A stretch of DNA of 64,000 bases, taken from positions 60,643 to 124,642 of the forward strand of contig JANSXT010000016.1 in assembly GCA_024742765.1 (NCBI GenBank), written 5' to 3'. Below are positions 50,968 to 59,521 of the stretch, piece by piece. Numbering within the stretch: position 1 is the stretch's first letter; every line of letters begins with the position of its first letter. This stretch comes from Phyllobacteriaceae bacterium. Lineage in GTDB: Bacteria > Pseudomonadota > Alphaproteobacteria > Rhizobiales > Rhizobiaceae. Below the pieces are notes generated by a model. That model saw nothing but the letters and a program-made list of their open reading frames with translations, was not told the origin of the DNA and made no database searches. The translations under genes and the position numbers were made by a program.

Positions 50968-52688
50968 GGCGTCGGTGCCTTCGCGGTTTGGGTGAGAATC
51001 TGCCGCAAGCGTGCCTTGTCAGGCTTGCGCCGGGCCAGCCTCGGCAGATCGTCGAGGACGAGGATGCGCGCCGGCGTCTTGTAGGGGCCGAGCGCTTCCT
51101 GCACAGCCATCTTGGCGGCGCGTTCGGCATCGCCTTTTGATGGCTCGCCGATCATCGCCGCGCCGATGCGTTCGATGCCGTGCGGATCGGTCCAGGAAAA
51201 GACACAGGCCTCGGCGACCCAGTCGAGCGCGTTCAGTGCGCCCTCGATCTCGGCGGGGCTGACCAGCGTGCCTTCGGCGGTCTTGATGATGTCCTTCTTG
51301 CGGCCGACGATTTCCAGCCGGCCGCCGGGCAAAAAGCGGGCCAGATCGCCGGTGAAGTGCCAGCCGGCCCAGTCGCCCCTGGTCTCGATCGACGCCAGCT
51401 GCGACAGGGTCATGCAGTCGGAATGGACGACGATCTCGCCGATTGCGCCTGGCGCGACGGGCTGGCGGTCGTCGTCGACGAGTATGGCGAGGCAATCGCG
51501 CAGGAAGCCGCCGCCGGCACTCATAGTGTGCGGCGTATCGGGATCGGAGTAGGCGGCGGTCGCAAACTCGCGTCCGCCATAATAGTCGACGACCGGCAGA
51601 GAAAAGCGCTCGCGGAGCAGGTCAGCGGTGGCGAAGTCCAGAACGCCCGAGCCCGAGAAGATCGTGCGCACCGATGCCAGTTCCTCACGCGTGACGCGAG
51701 CGCCGGCCTTGGCGAAGGCGCGCAGGACGCCCGGCACGGCCGTCAGCCGCGTCACGCCAAAACGTTCGCACAAAAGCGCCAGCGCCACCGGGTTTTCGCG
51801 GGCATCGGCATCGGGAATGACCACGCGTCCCCCGCTCGCAAAGGGCAGCATCACCAGCGACCGGAACGCGCTGAGCGCGGTAAAGTCGGTTGCCGTGCAG
51901 AAAATGTCGGTGGCATCGAAGCCGAACACGCGTTGGGCGATCTCGGTCGAACGGAACACCGCCTCGTGGCTCGTTTCCATGGCCTTGGGCGCGCCCGTCG
52001 ATCCGCTGGTGAAGCCGACAAAGGCGGCATCGTCGGGCATCACGACCGGAAGATCGGCCCAGAAATCGGTGGCCGGATCGGGACAGGCGCCGACGAATTC
52101 AGCAAATGCGTCGAGCGGGATGCCCTCGCCTGCTTCGGCCAGTTCACCGATCACGTCGAGCCGGTCCGAAAAGGTCAGTACGGCCGGCGCGGCCTGCACC
52201 ATGCCGCGCAGCGCCTGCGGCCCGACCGTATCGCCGAGGCGCACCACCGTCGCGCCCATGAGGAGCGCGGCCAGGGTGACGAGATAGGTTTCGAGGCGCT
52301 GCGTTGCATCGACGGCGATGCGCGTGCCCTTGCCGACACCGCGCGCGGAAAATCCGGCGCACAGGCGCGCGACGATGGCCGCGACATCGCCCGCGGTCAG
52401 CGTGCCCTCGCCCGCGGCAAAGACGAGCTGCTCTGTCGGCGGGCGCGTCAGACCCTTGCGGATCAGCGTGTTGGCGGTGCGCTGCGGCCAAGCCACGGCC
52501 GATGCCGCCATCGGCGTTTGATCGGTTTGAAGCGGACCATCGGTAACTTCGGCTTCATCGCAGTGCAGCGCGCGGGCAATACGGTCACGCGGCGCACCCA
52601 GCGCCTGCCAATAGCCGAGCGCCAGCGCGCGCGGCGTGGCGTCCTCGTTTTCCATGCGGCATGGCTGTCCCGTTACCCATGCGGTCAT
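50964..52688 (-). CDS. Second AMP-forming adenylation enzyme
   Basis: I chose ATG 52688 (574 residues), which follows GAGGGGAAGG; ATG 52718 would add ten residues. Motifs are FVGFTSGSTGAPKAMETSH, DYYGGREFAT, WHFTGDLARF, GRKKDIIKTAEG and the catalytic Lys region RRKPDKARL. No carrier domain is attached; the ~70 N-terminal residues form an unassigned small domain. It could activate the same or a second acid, or modify the load on the neighbouring carrier. Translation is coupled to the following gene. Confidence 0.85.
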   Translation of the reverse strand: MTAWVTGQPCRMENEDATPRALALGYWQALGAPRDRIARALHCDEAEVTDGPLQTDQTPMAASAVAWPQRTANTLIRKGLTRPPTEQLVFAAGEGTLTAGDVAAIVARLCAGFSARGVGKGTRIAVDATQRLETYLVTLAALLMGATVVRLGDTVGPQALRGMVQAAPAVLTFSDRLDVIGELAEAGEGIPLDAFAEFVGACPDPATDFWADLPVVMPDDAAFVGFTSGSTGAPKAMETSHEAVFRSTEIAQRVFGFDATDIFCTATDFTALSAFRSLVMLPFASGGRVVIPDADARENPVALALLCERFGVTRLTAVPGVLRAFAKAGARVTREELASVRTIFSGSGVLDFATADLLRERFSLPVVDYYGGREFATAAYSDPDTPHTMSAGGGFLRDCLAILVDDDRQPVAPGAIGEIVVHSDCMTLSQLASIETRGDWAGWHFTGDLARFLPGGRLEIVGRKKDIIKTAEGTLVSPAEIEGALNALDWVAEACVFSWTDPHGIERIGAAMIGEPSKGDAERAAKMAVQEALGPYKTPARILVLDDLPRLARRKPDKARLRQILTQTAKAPTP

Positions 52689-52777
52689 CGCGTGCACCTT
52701 CCCCTCAGCACCCGCCATCAGTGTATGCGATTACCATCGAATGACCTAAGGGAACGGCGGCAAAATCCGTGCGGTGG

Positions 52778-53476
52778 TTAACTGTTTCGGTAAACCCGGA
52801 CGGCGGATGGAACCGGCTCGTGAACGCTGCTGGCGCCATGTCCGGCCCCTTCAGGCAAACCAACGGACGACCGCACGGCGAGCGATGCGAACCCGATATG
52901 ATAGCTGGCCCATGCGGCGATGCCGGCGAACTTGGCACCGTCTTCCCAGACGATGGTCGTCACGCTGCCTTCGATGCCGAAAAGGTCGAACGCAAGGCTC
53001 ATTCCGAGCAACCCGCCCGCCAGAAGGAACAGGGCCGGGTTGAACGCGATGATGCGGCGCCAACTGACGGCCATATAGGCCATTGCCATGACCACATAGG
53101 CCGAAAGGACGACGATCTGCGGGACGCCGAGCTTGGGCGCCGCATTCTCATGGAAGAGATAGACATCGTCGAGGCCGAAGAAGAGGCTGATCAGGCCGGC
53201 GAACATCAGTTGCAGCCGGATGGTCGGCGCTAGGTCGAGGCGCTTGAGAAGGACAGCGGCGAACAGGGCGACCATTCCGGTTCCGATCCATATCAACACA
53301 CCAAGCGTCGACATGAAGCCGTACCAGGACCGGCAGCATTCGCCCGACACCACGCCCGCGATCATCGGATCGAGGAACAAGAGGCGCGGATCGACGACAG
53401 GCTGCATGGCCGCGGCAAGCGCGAGCCCGGCTGCCGCCGCAACCGGCAACAGCAAAATCCAGTCATTGGCCCTCAT
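52778..53476 (-). CDS. Multi-pass membrane protein at the head of the acylation operon
   Basis: A 232-residue protein with about six hydrophobic helices. A notable segment GLDDVYLFHENAAPKLGVPQ lies in a loop, and a Cys pair (SGECCRSWYG) sits near the outer face. I do not recognise a family. It lies 90 bases upstream of the adenylation gene on the same strand and is probably the first gene of the operon. It might handle the acceptor or be unrelated. Confidence 0.7.
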   Translation of the reverse strand: MRANDWILLLPVAAAAGLALAAAMQPVVDPRLLFLDPMIAGVVSGECCRSWYGFMSTLGVLIWIGTGMVALFAAVLLKRLDLAPTIRLQLMFAGLISLFFGLDDVYLFHENAAPKLGVPQIVVLSAYVVMAMAYMAVSWRRIIAFNPALFLLAGGLLGMSLAFDLFGIEGSVTTIVWEDGAKFAGIAAWASYHIGFASLAVRSSVGLPEGAGHGASSVHEPVPSAVRVYRNS

Positions 53477-53687
53477 GGCACCGTCCCCAACACCGCGCCA
53501 GACATGCCAAACCCCCTGAGCATGTCCTTATTTCAATGGCGATTTTGCCATGACGGTCTTAAGAAGCCCTGAAGAATGACGGCGCGGAACCCGGCTGGCT
53601 TCCGGTGCGGCTGGGCGCCTCATGCCGTGGGAAGACAGTCCGGCTCGCGACGGGCTTCCAGATTGGAATGATTAAAAACTAGAGCGT

Positions 53688-53716
53688 TTGACACCAGTTT
53701 AAGCCGGTATCATAAT
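53688..53716 (+). promoter_or_regulatory. Sigma-70-type promoter for the 53750 gene
   Basis: TTGACA (53688-53693), 17-base spacer, CATAAT (53711-53716). The expected start is about 25 bases before the TTG at 53750. It lies in the 273-bp divergent gap 53477-53749, where I see nothing else clear. Confidence 0.75.
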
Positions 53717-53749
53717 CCGACAAAGATCGTCACCTTTCACGAATCCGAG

Positions 53750-54268
53750 TTGACCGTGGGCGCACCGCTCGACATTGGCCATTTCTCCCGCTCCGAACGG
53801 AGGGCGCGACCTGTCGAACAGCTGGTGGTCGACGGCCTGCGTCACTGGACCGTGGAACCGGCTCCAGATGGCCAAACGCTCCATGCGCTGTTCGAGCGCG
53901 ATTTGTCCGAAAGCCAGGCGCGGGCGGCAGCCGCCGCTCTGGAGGATTTCGCGGCCGCGCTCGGCCTTTGCGCCGCATGTCCGTTGCGCATCGCGACCGC
54001 CGGTTCCGATGATCTCAGCCGTGACGAGACGCTGATCCTCGGCCTTGTCTCGGCGATCCAGAACGGCGATGGCGCGGCAGCGGACATGTGCCTGCGCGCC
54101 CTCACCTGCGCCAGTCGCTGCGATGCGGTTGCGTTGGCCGCCGGCGCCTTCGCGCTGATCATGCGCAGCTTCGGCAAGACACTGCGGCCGATGCCGGCAC
54201 GCTTCATTCGCGATGCCCTGCGCGAGGCCGCAGGCCGCGAGCGGCCCCTTCCAGAAAGTCTGCATTGA
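53750..54268 (+). CDS. Hypothetical Cys-containing protein upstream of bfd-bfr
   Basis: The start is TTG 53750 (172 residues) or GTG 53756; both follow the sigma-70-type promoter. The product is soluble and helical with a CAACPLRI segment and further Cys in MCLRALTCASRCDAV, so a metal or Fe-S site is conceivable. I recognise no family. It is followed by bfd after 145 bp and may be functionally linked to iron handling. Confidence 0.65.
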   Translation: MTVGAPLDIGHFSRSERRARPVEQLVVDGLRHWTVEPAPDGQTLHALFERDLSESQARAAAAALEDFAAALGLCAACPLRIATAGSDDLSRDETLILGLVSAIQNGDGAAADMCLRALTCASRCDAVALAAGAFALIMRSFGKTLRPMPARFIRDALREAAGRERPLPESLH

Positions 54269-54413
54269 TGGGAACGCTGGCCATGGCACATTCGGTTCTT
54301 GGACAGGCTTCGCGTTGCGCCGCGCGGTTTGGCATGAATTTTGACATGGATCATGGCCGCTCCAGCCAGCACCGTGCCAAATTCGGACAATCGAATGCAA
54401 GGACAGCCCCGCG

Positions 54414-54728
54414 ATGATCGTCTGCAGTTGCAATGTGATCATGCTTCGCGAGATCGAGGATGTCATCACCGGCTTTCTCCATGCCGATGAATGGCAGCTC
54501 ATCACGCCGGGCATGGTATATCATGCCATGGCCAAGCGCGGAAAATGCTGCGGCTGTTTCCCGCGCGTGATCGACACGATCATCTCGGTGAGCGAGGCCT
54601 ATCATCGCCGCAAGGCCACGCCCGAGGACAAGATCGTCCCCTTCATCGCCCGAATCCGCGCCGAACATGATCGTTGCGAGACGGTGCGGCGCCTGGCAAA
54701 ATCGGTGAAAATGCCGAAAGCGGCTTGA
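54414..54728 (+). CDS. bfd: Bacterioferritin-associated ferredoxin (Bfd-type)
   Basis: A 104-residue protein whose first ~55 residues are a BFD [2Fe-2S] domain: MIVCSCN (Cys-x-Cys) and [10 protein letters not shown] (two more ligands). The ~45-residue C-terminal extension is basic. Bfd reduces the heme of bacterioferritin to release stored iron. It starts after AAGGA and precedes bfr by 58 bases. Confidence 0.93.
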   Translation: MIVCSCNVIMLREIEDVITGFLHADEWQLITPGMVYHAMAKRGKCCGCFPRVIDTIISVSEAYHRRKATPEDKIVPFIARIRAEHDRCETVRRLAKSVKMPKAA

Positions 54729-54746
54729 TCTTTCCCGACAATTTCT

Positions 54747-54767
54747 ACTTTATAATGATTATAAAGT
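54747..54767. promoter_or_regulatory. Perfect 21-bp palindrome before bfr (Fur/Irr-family-like operator)
   Basis: Arms ACTTTATAA (54747-54755) and TTATAAAGT (54759-54767) around TGA. The core TTATAAT-G-ATTATAA is a perfect 7-1-7 repeat, as in Fur-family boxes. It lies 20 bases before the bfr start codon. Confidence 0.65.
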
Positions 54768-54786
54768 GCATTGGAGGGACTCACCC

Positions 54787-55272
54787 ATGAAGGGCAATGA
54801 GAAGGTCATCGAGCGGCTCAACGAGGCGCTGTTCCTGGAATTGGGAGCGGTCAACCAGTACTGGCTACATTATCGCCTGCTTGAGGACTGGGGCTACCAG
54901 AAGCTGGCCAAGAAGGAGCGTGAGGAGAGCATCGAGGAGATGCACCACGCCGACAAGATCGTCGAACGCATCATTTTTCTCGAAGGCTTTCCCAACCTGC
55001 AGAATGTGGCGCCGCTGCGCATTGGACAGAGCGTGCGCGAGGTGCTCGACGCCGATCTGGCGGGCGAAAAGGATGCCTGGGACTCCTACACCAAATCGCG
55101 CGAGATCTGCCGCGAAGCGGGCGACTATGTGACCATGGCCCTGTTCGAGGAACTGATCGCCGACGAGGAAGGCCATATCGACTTCCTCGAAACGCAGATC
55201 GACCTGTTCGAGAAGATCGGCGCCGAACGCTACGGGCTGCTCAACGCGGTTTCAGCGGACGAGGCGGAGTAA
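54787..55272 (+). CDS. bfr: Bacterioferritin
   Basis: The start is ATG 54787 after GGAGGGA, giving 161 residues; an in-frame ATG at 54766 lies inside the operator. Ferroxidase ligands are present: Glu 18 ([10 protein letters not shown]), Glu/Met/His in [14 protein letters not shown], and the pair in [13 protein letters not shown]. The Met of EEMHH is the heme ligand. It forms a 24-subunit heme-containing iron store. It is preceded by bfd and a likely iron-responsive operator. Confidence 0.96.
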   Translation: MKGNEKVIERLNEALFLELGAVNQYWLHYRLLEDWGYQKLAKKEREESIEEMHHADKIVERIIFLEGFPNLQNVAPLRIGQSVREVLDADLAGEKDAWDSYTKSREICREAGDYVTMALFEELIADEEGHIDFLETQIDLFEKIGAERYGLLNAVSADEAE

Positions 55273-55351
55273 CCGCGCCGGCCGCCGATTAACCGGTTGC
55301 GCACATGCCGGCTTTACAGATGCGCGCGCTGCGCTTATCTGCCGGGCTCAG

Positions 55352-55427
55352 GCCCCTATAGCTCAGTTGGTAGAGCAACTGATTTGTAATCAGTAGGTCC
55401 GCGGTTCGAGTCCGTGTGGGGGCACCA
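55352..55427 (+). tRNA. tRNA-Thr (anticodon TGT)
   Basis: A 76-base cloverleaf. The acceptor GCCCCTA pairs with TGGGGGC, the D-arm has GCTCAGTTGGTAGAGC, and the anticodon stem ACTGA/TCAGT holds loop TTTGTAA (anticodon TGT at 55385-55387). The T-arm has GGTTCGAGTCC, and the CCA end is encoded. Confidence 0.97.
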
Positions 55428-55496
55428 GTTTCACGCGGCGCGGCGTTCGGGCATGGTCCCTGCCCGCCCGGCGGCGACGGGGTGGAGCGCGGCGCG

Positions 55497-56273
55497 ATGG
55501 ACCAGACGGTGACCGGTGGCCTGGCCTTCCTGTCTTCCGGTACGCCCGAGGCCGACGAATCGGCCCACCATCTCGCCGCCCTTTACGGCCAATCGTCCAC
55601 CGCTGACGCCGGTACGATCGTCGCGCTCGGCGGTGATGGTTTCATGCTGCAGACCATCCACCGGTTCATGAATTCGGGCAAACCGATCTATGGCATGAAC
55701 CGGGGCTCGGTCGGGTTCCTGATGAACGAATATGGCGAAGACGATCTGCGCGAGCGGATCGCCGCGGCCGAGCGCGAGACGATCCGGCCGCTTCGGATGA
55801 CCGCCATCGGCGAGGACGGCACCGCCCACCGGGCGCTGGCGATCAACGAGGTTTCGCTGTTCCGCCAATCCTATCAGGCGGCCAAGCTGAAGATCACCGT
55901 CGACGGCAAGGTCCGCATGGAGGAACTGGTGTGCGACGGCGTCATGGTCGCAACGCCCGCCGGTTCAACCGCCTACAATCTGTCGGCGCAGGGGCCGATC
56001 GTGCCGATCGACGCGCCGCTTCTCGCACTGACACCGGTGAGCGCTTTCCGGCCACGGCGTTGGCGTGGCGCCCTGTTGCCCAACCGGGTGACGGTCGACA
56101 TCGAGGTCCTGGAAGCTGCCAAGCGGCCGGTCAATGCGGTTGCCGATCATACCGAGGTCAAATCAGTGCTACGGGTGACGGTCCGCGAGGCCCGGGACGC
56201 GACGGCGACGATCCTGTTCGATGCCAACCATTCCTGGGACGAGCGCATCCTGGCCGAGCAGTTCCGCTACTGA
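55497..56273 (+). CDS. nadK: NAD kinase
   Basis: ATG 55497 follows GGAG and gives 258 residues; further upstream is the tRNA. Motifs are [14 protein letters not shown] (GGDG catalytic loop), [31 protein letters not shown] and the diagnostic [20 protein letters not shown]. It phosphorylates NAD to NADP. It is downstream of tRNA-Thr and probably expressed from the region between them. Confidence 0.95.
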   Translation: MDQTVTGGLAFLSSGTPEADESAHHLAALYGQSSTADAGTIVALGGDGFMLQTIHRFMNSGKPIYGMNRGSVGFLMNEYGEDDLRERIAAAERETIRPLRMTAIGEDGTAHRALAINEVSLFRQSYQAAKLKITVDGKVRMEELVCDGVMVATPAGSTAYNLSAQGPIVPIDAPLLALTPVSAFRPRRWRGALLPNRVTVDIEVLEAAKRPVNAVADHTEVKSVLRVTVREARDATATILFDANHSWDERILAEQFRY

Positions 56274-56312
56274 CGGCGTATCGGAGCCATACGCTGACGC
56301 GACGTCAGAAAA

Positions 56313-56341
56313 TTGACATCACGGAATGCGACAAATAGTCT
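56313..56341 (+). promoter_or_regulatory. Sigma-70-like promoter of the 56367 gene
   Basis: TTGACA (56313-56318), 17-base spacer, TAGTCT (56336-56341). Confidence 0.55.
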
Positions 56342-56366
56342 CACTGCGTTTTCAGGGAGGCTTACC

Positions 56367-56837
56367 ATGATGCGATTGATCCTCGCGGGCCTGATGGCGA
56401 GTTTTGCCACGGCCGCATTCGCGTGCCCGGATTATACGATCTGGGGCGACAAATACACATTCTCAGGTGACGAACTTTATTCGCCCAAATCGCTGTCCGT
56501 CGTCGCTGGCGGACAGAACAACCTGACCAAATGCGGCATCAGGGCGCAAAACTATCGCGGATCCTTGCCCGGCTATACAACCAGCAGTCCCGATTTTTCG
56601 ATCACGGTGGAGGGCATCAGCGGCTATTCGATCGAGTTCCGGGTGCGCAGCGAATGCGACTCGGTGTTGCTGGTCAACACGGCAGCGCGCAACTGGTATT
56701 TCGACGATGACGATCTGGGCGCGGGCGATGCCAAGATCCGGCTGACGCGGCCGGCCGGCGACGGGATTTTCGACGTGTGGGTCGGCACTTATGATGGCAG
56801 TTCGTGCGATGCGCGGCTGATCGTCGAGACGTTCTGA
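56367..56837 (+). CDS. Exported hypothetical protein (156 aa)
   Basis: ATG 56367 (or 56370) follows GGGAGG. The first ~19 residues form a signal peptide (MRLILAGLMASFATAAFA), with a mature start CPDYTIWGDKY. Four Cys in the mature part could form two disulfides. The C-terminal half (GDAKIRLTRPAGDGIFDVWV, then GTYDGSSCDARLIVE) resembles beta-sandwich pre-peptidase-like domains, but I do not assign a family. It is likely periplasmic. Confidence 0.8.
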   Translation: MMRLILAGLMASFATAAFACPDYTIWGDKYTFSGDELYSPKSLSVVAGGQNNLTKCGIRAQNYRGSLPGYTTSSPDFSITVEGISGYSIEFRVRSECDSVLLVNTAARNWYFDDDDLGAGDAKIRLTRPAGDGIFDVWVGTYDGSSCDARLIVETF

Positions 56838-56847
56838 GGCGAAAGCG

Positions 56848-56881
56848 AAAAAAAAGCGCCGGACGGCTTCCCGTCCGGCGC
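56848..56881 (-). terminator. Rho-independent terminator of the fasciclin gene
   Basis: On the minus strand an 11-bp stem GCGCCGGACGG/CCGTCCGGCGC (56881-56856) with a four-base loop is followed by eight T (56855-56848). Confidence 0.92.
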
Positions 56882-56920
56882 GATCGCTGTGAGCAGGTGA
56901 GACCCACTCTAGGCTCGTGT

Positions 56921-57415
56921 TTACATGATGCCTTCGGGCATGATCACCTTGTCGATGACATGGATGACACCGTTCGACGTTTCGATGTCGGCGGTGACAA
57001 CGTTTGCATCATTGATCATCGGACCATTGTCCAGATCGATGGTGATTTCCTGGCCCTGCACGGTGGCGGCGGTCGTGTCGTCAACCAGATCGGTCGACAT
57101 CACCTTGCCCGGCACGACGTGGTAGGTCAGGATTGCGGTCAGCTGTTCGCGGTTCTCGGGCAGAAGCAGTTCTTCAACCGTGGCGCCCAGGGCCTCGAAG
57201 GCCGCATCGGTCGGCGCGAACACGGTGAACGGGCCATCGCCCTTCAGCGTGTCGACCAGTTCGGCAGCCTGAACGGCTGCGACCAGCGTCTCGAAATCGT
57301 CGTTCGCCGCAGCGGTGTCGACAATGTCCTTGGCGCCCATACCGCCGGCGAGCGCGGCACCGGTCATGATGCCCGAAGCGGCGATGGCAGCGATGGCGGT
57401 CTTGATGATGGTCAT
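56921..57415 (-). CDS. Fasciclin-domain exported protein
   Basis: ATG 57415 follows GGGAG and gives 164 residues; ATG 57430 is upstream of that site. The signal peptide is ~27 residues ([20 protein letters not shown], cleavage near ALA). A single FAS1 domain follows with [51 protein letters not shown] and the H-box end [15 protein letters not shown]1 proteins are secreted adhesion-type domains. It has a strong terminator. Confidence 0.95.
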   Translation of the reverse strand: MTIIKTAIAAIAASGIMTGAALAGGMGAKDIVDTAAANDDFETLVAAVQAAELVDTLKGDGPFTVFAPTDAAFEALGATVEELLLPENREQLTAILTYHVVPGKVMSTDLVDDTTAATVQGQEITIDLDNGPMINDANVVTADIETSNGVIHVIDKVIMPEGIM

Positions 57416-57608
57416 CGAATAGTCTCCCATGTTGAGATTGTTCGAGGTGCGCGGGCGTCGCGCGCCTCACCAAACACTACGCACCAGCCGGCCTGTGGTT
57501 CGAAATGCGGGGGGAAAAGACCGCCGGGCGGCTTTGAACAGGCTGGGCCTTCCATGTCACAATTGGCGCCATAAACGGCCCGAATGCCTTTGATTCCAAG
57601 GGTTCTTG

Positions 57609-57637
57609 TTGACATCGGGCCGGCTTTTGCCTATCGG
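57609..57637 (+). promoter_or_regulatory. Sigma-70-like promoter of the DEAD-box helicase gene
   Basis: TTGACA (57609-57614), 17-base spacer, TATCGG (57632-57637). It lies downstream of an in-frame ATG at 57584, which argues for the later start at 57701. Confidence 0.6.
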
Positions 57638-57700
57638 CGGCGCAGGAGCGCTGCCCGAGCGGGGCATGGCGCAAACCGCAAAACCCAACGGATATTACTT

Positions 57701-59158
57701 TTGGTCGCATTTGCCGAACTTCCCTTGTCACCCAAGGTGATCAAGGCCGTCGAGGACGCCGGCTACACCGAGCCCACGCCCATCCAGGAACAGGCGATCC
57801 CCCATGTGGTCGCCGGCAAGGATGTTCTCGGCATCGCCCAGACCGGCACGGGCAAGACCGCCTCCTTCGTTCTGCCGATGATCACGCGTCTTGAACGCGG
57901 GCGCGCCCGGGCGCGCATGCCGCGCACGCTGATCCTCGAGCCGACGCGCGAACTGGCAGCCCAGGTGGACGAGAACTTCCAGAAATATGGTGCCAATCAC
58001 AAGCTGTCGGTGGCGCTTCTGATCGGCGGTGTGTCGTTTGACGAGCAGGACCGGAAACTCGAACGCGGCGCAGACGTCTTGATCGCGACGCCCGGCCGGC
58101 TGCTCGATCACACCGAGCGCGGCAAGCTCTTGCTCAACGGCGTCGACATTCTGGTGATCGACGAGGCCGACCGGATGCTCGACATGGGCTTCATCCCGGA
58201 CATTGAGCGGATTGCCGGCCTCATTCCCTTCACGCGCCAGACGCTGTTCTTCTCGGCGACCATGCCGCCGGAGATCGCAACCCTTGCCGACAAGTTCCTG
58301 TCCGCGCCGGTGCGCATCGAGGTGGCCAAGGCATCGTCGACCGCATCGACCGTCGAACAGAAGCTTTTGAAGACCGGATCGAAGGATTTCGAAAAGCGCG
58401 CCGCGCTGCGCGATCTGCTGCGCGCGCAGGACGACATCAAGAACGGCATCATCTTCTGCAACCGCAAGCGCGATGTGGCGACGCTGTTCCGCTCGCTGGA
58501 CAAGCACGGTTTTTCGGTCGGCGCGCTGCATGGCGACATGGACCAGCATTCGCGCACGCAGATGCTGGACGGGTTCCGCAACAACAAGATCCAGCTTCTG
58601 GTGGCGTCCGACGTTGCCGCGCGCGGGCTCGACATTCCCGATGTCAGCCATGTGTTCAATTTCGACGTGCCGATCCACGCCGAGGATTATGTCCACCGCA
58701 TCGGCCGGACCGGCCGCGCCGGGCGCACCGGCAAGGCGTTCACGCTGGTCGACCGGTCGACGATGAAATATCTCGAATCGGTCGAAAAGCTGATCGACAA
58801 GTCGCTCGATTATGTCGACGGCATCGCAGCGCCTTCCAAAACCGATGGCGAGGAAGAGGATGCGCGTCCGGCGCGCGGGCGCGGGCGGGATCGCAAGCCG
58901 CGCCGCGACAAGATCAAGGACGACAATCGCAAGCGAGCCAAGGCAGCCGACGATGCGGCTGAAGACAAGGCGCCGGCCAAGCCCGAAACCGAGGCACGGC
59001 CCACGGCTGCGGCCGCCAATGACGATGATGCGGGCAAGGGCGAAACGCGCAGCCGGTCACGGTCGCGCGGCAAGTCCGAGCGCGGCAAGTCCGACCGCGG
59101 CGATGCGCCGGTCGGCTTTGGCGACGATATTCCCGCCTTCATGATGATCGGCCGCTGA
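57701..59158 (+). CDS. DEAD-box ATP-dependent RNA helicase
   Basis: I chose TTG 57701 (485 residues), which gives MVAFAELPLSPKVIKAVEDA, close to relatives. Motifs are Q (TPIQEQAIP), I (AQTGTGKTASF), Ia (EPTRELAAQ), Ib (TPGRLLD), II (VIDEADRMLD), III (FSATMP), IV (IIFCNRKR), V (ASDVAARGLDIP) and VI (HRIGRTGRAGRTG). A ~100-residue basic, low-complexity tail (RSRSRGKSERGKSDRG) probably binds RNA. It is an RhlE-like enzyme likely to act in ribosome assembly or RNA decay. Confidence 0.93.
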   Translation: MVAFAELPLSPKVIKAVEDAGYTEPTPIQEQAIPHVVAGKDVLGIAQTGTGKTASFVLPMITRLERGRARARMPRTLILEPTRELAAQVDENFQKYGANHKLSVALLIGGVSFDEQDRKLERGADVLIATPGRLLDHTERGKLLLNGVDILVIDEADRMLDMGFIPDIERIAGLIPFTRQTLFFSATMPPEIATLADKFLSAPVRIEVAKASSTASTVEQKLLKTGSKDFEKRAALRDLLRAQDDIKNGIIFCNRKRDVATLFRSLDKHGFSVGALHGDMDQHSRTQMLDGFRNNKIQLLVASDVAARGLDIPDVSHVFNFDVPIHAEDYVHRIGRTGRAGRTGKAFTLVDRSTMKYLESVEKLIDKSLDYVDGIAAPSKTDGEEEDARPARGRGRDRKPRRDKIKDDNRKRAKAADDAAEDKAPAKPETEARPTAAAANDDDAGKGETRSRSRSRGKSERGKSDRGDAPVGFGDDIPAFMMIGR

Positions 59159-59167
59159 CGCCGTCGG

Positions 59168-59521
59168 TCAGAGACCAAGCGCCATCCCGACGCCCAAAAC
59201 GCCAAGCGCGGTAAAGACGCCGACGGCGACGCGCTGTCCAAGACCCAGAAAAGCGGCAAACCCGGCGACTGCGGAGACGATGCGCAACCAAAGCGTCGTC
59301 TGTTCGGCCAGCGCGCCGCTCGGAAAGACGATCAGTTGTGCGATGACCGCGGCAACAAGCGCGGTTGCAATCGCCCTGACCAGCACCAGCACTTCCGAGG
59401 TTTCGCGGATCCGGTTGCCCAGGAGCACGCCCATCACCCGCCACAAATCCGTCGCGATCCATCCGGCGATGAGGATGAAGGCGATCTGCCACCACAGCGC
59501 ATCGATCGACTGGTAGCTCAT
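59168..59521 (-). CDS. AzlD-type branched-chain amino-acid export subunit
   Basis: The start ATG 59521 overlaps the azlC stop (ATGA), giving 117 residues. Four hydrophobic helices (e.g. WQIAFILIAGWIATDLWRVM; LVRAIATALVAAVIAQLIVF) follow the AzlD layout. With AzlC it would export branched-chain or related amino acids. Its partner is directly upstream. Confidence 0.88.
   Translation of the reverse strand: MSYQSIDALWWQIAFILIAGWIATDLWRVMGVLLGNRIRETSEVLVLVRAIATALVAAVIAQLIVFPSGALAEQTTLWLRIVSAVAGFAAFLGLGQRVAVGVFTALGVLGVGMALGL

Noticed and set aside
57584..57700. Upstream ATG extension of the DEAD-box helicase
   Set aside because: The extension has no similarity to the family start, and a TTGACA-N17-TATCGG promoter lies downstream of that ATG.
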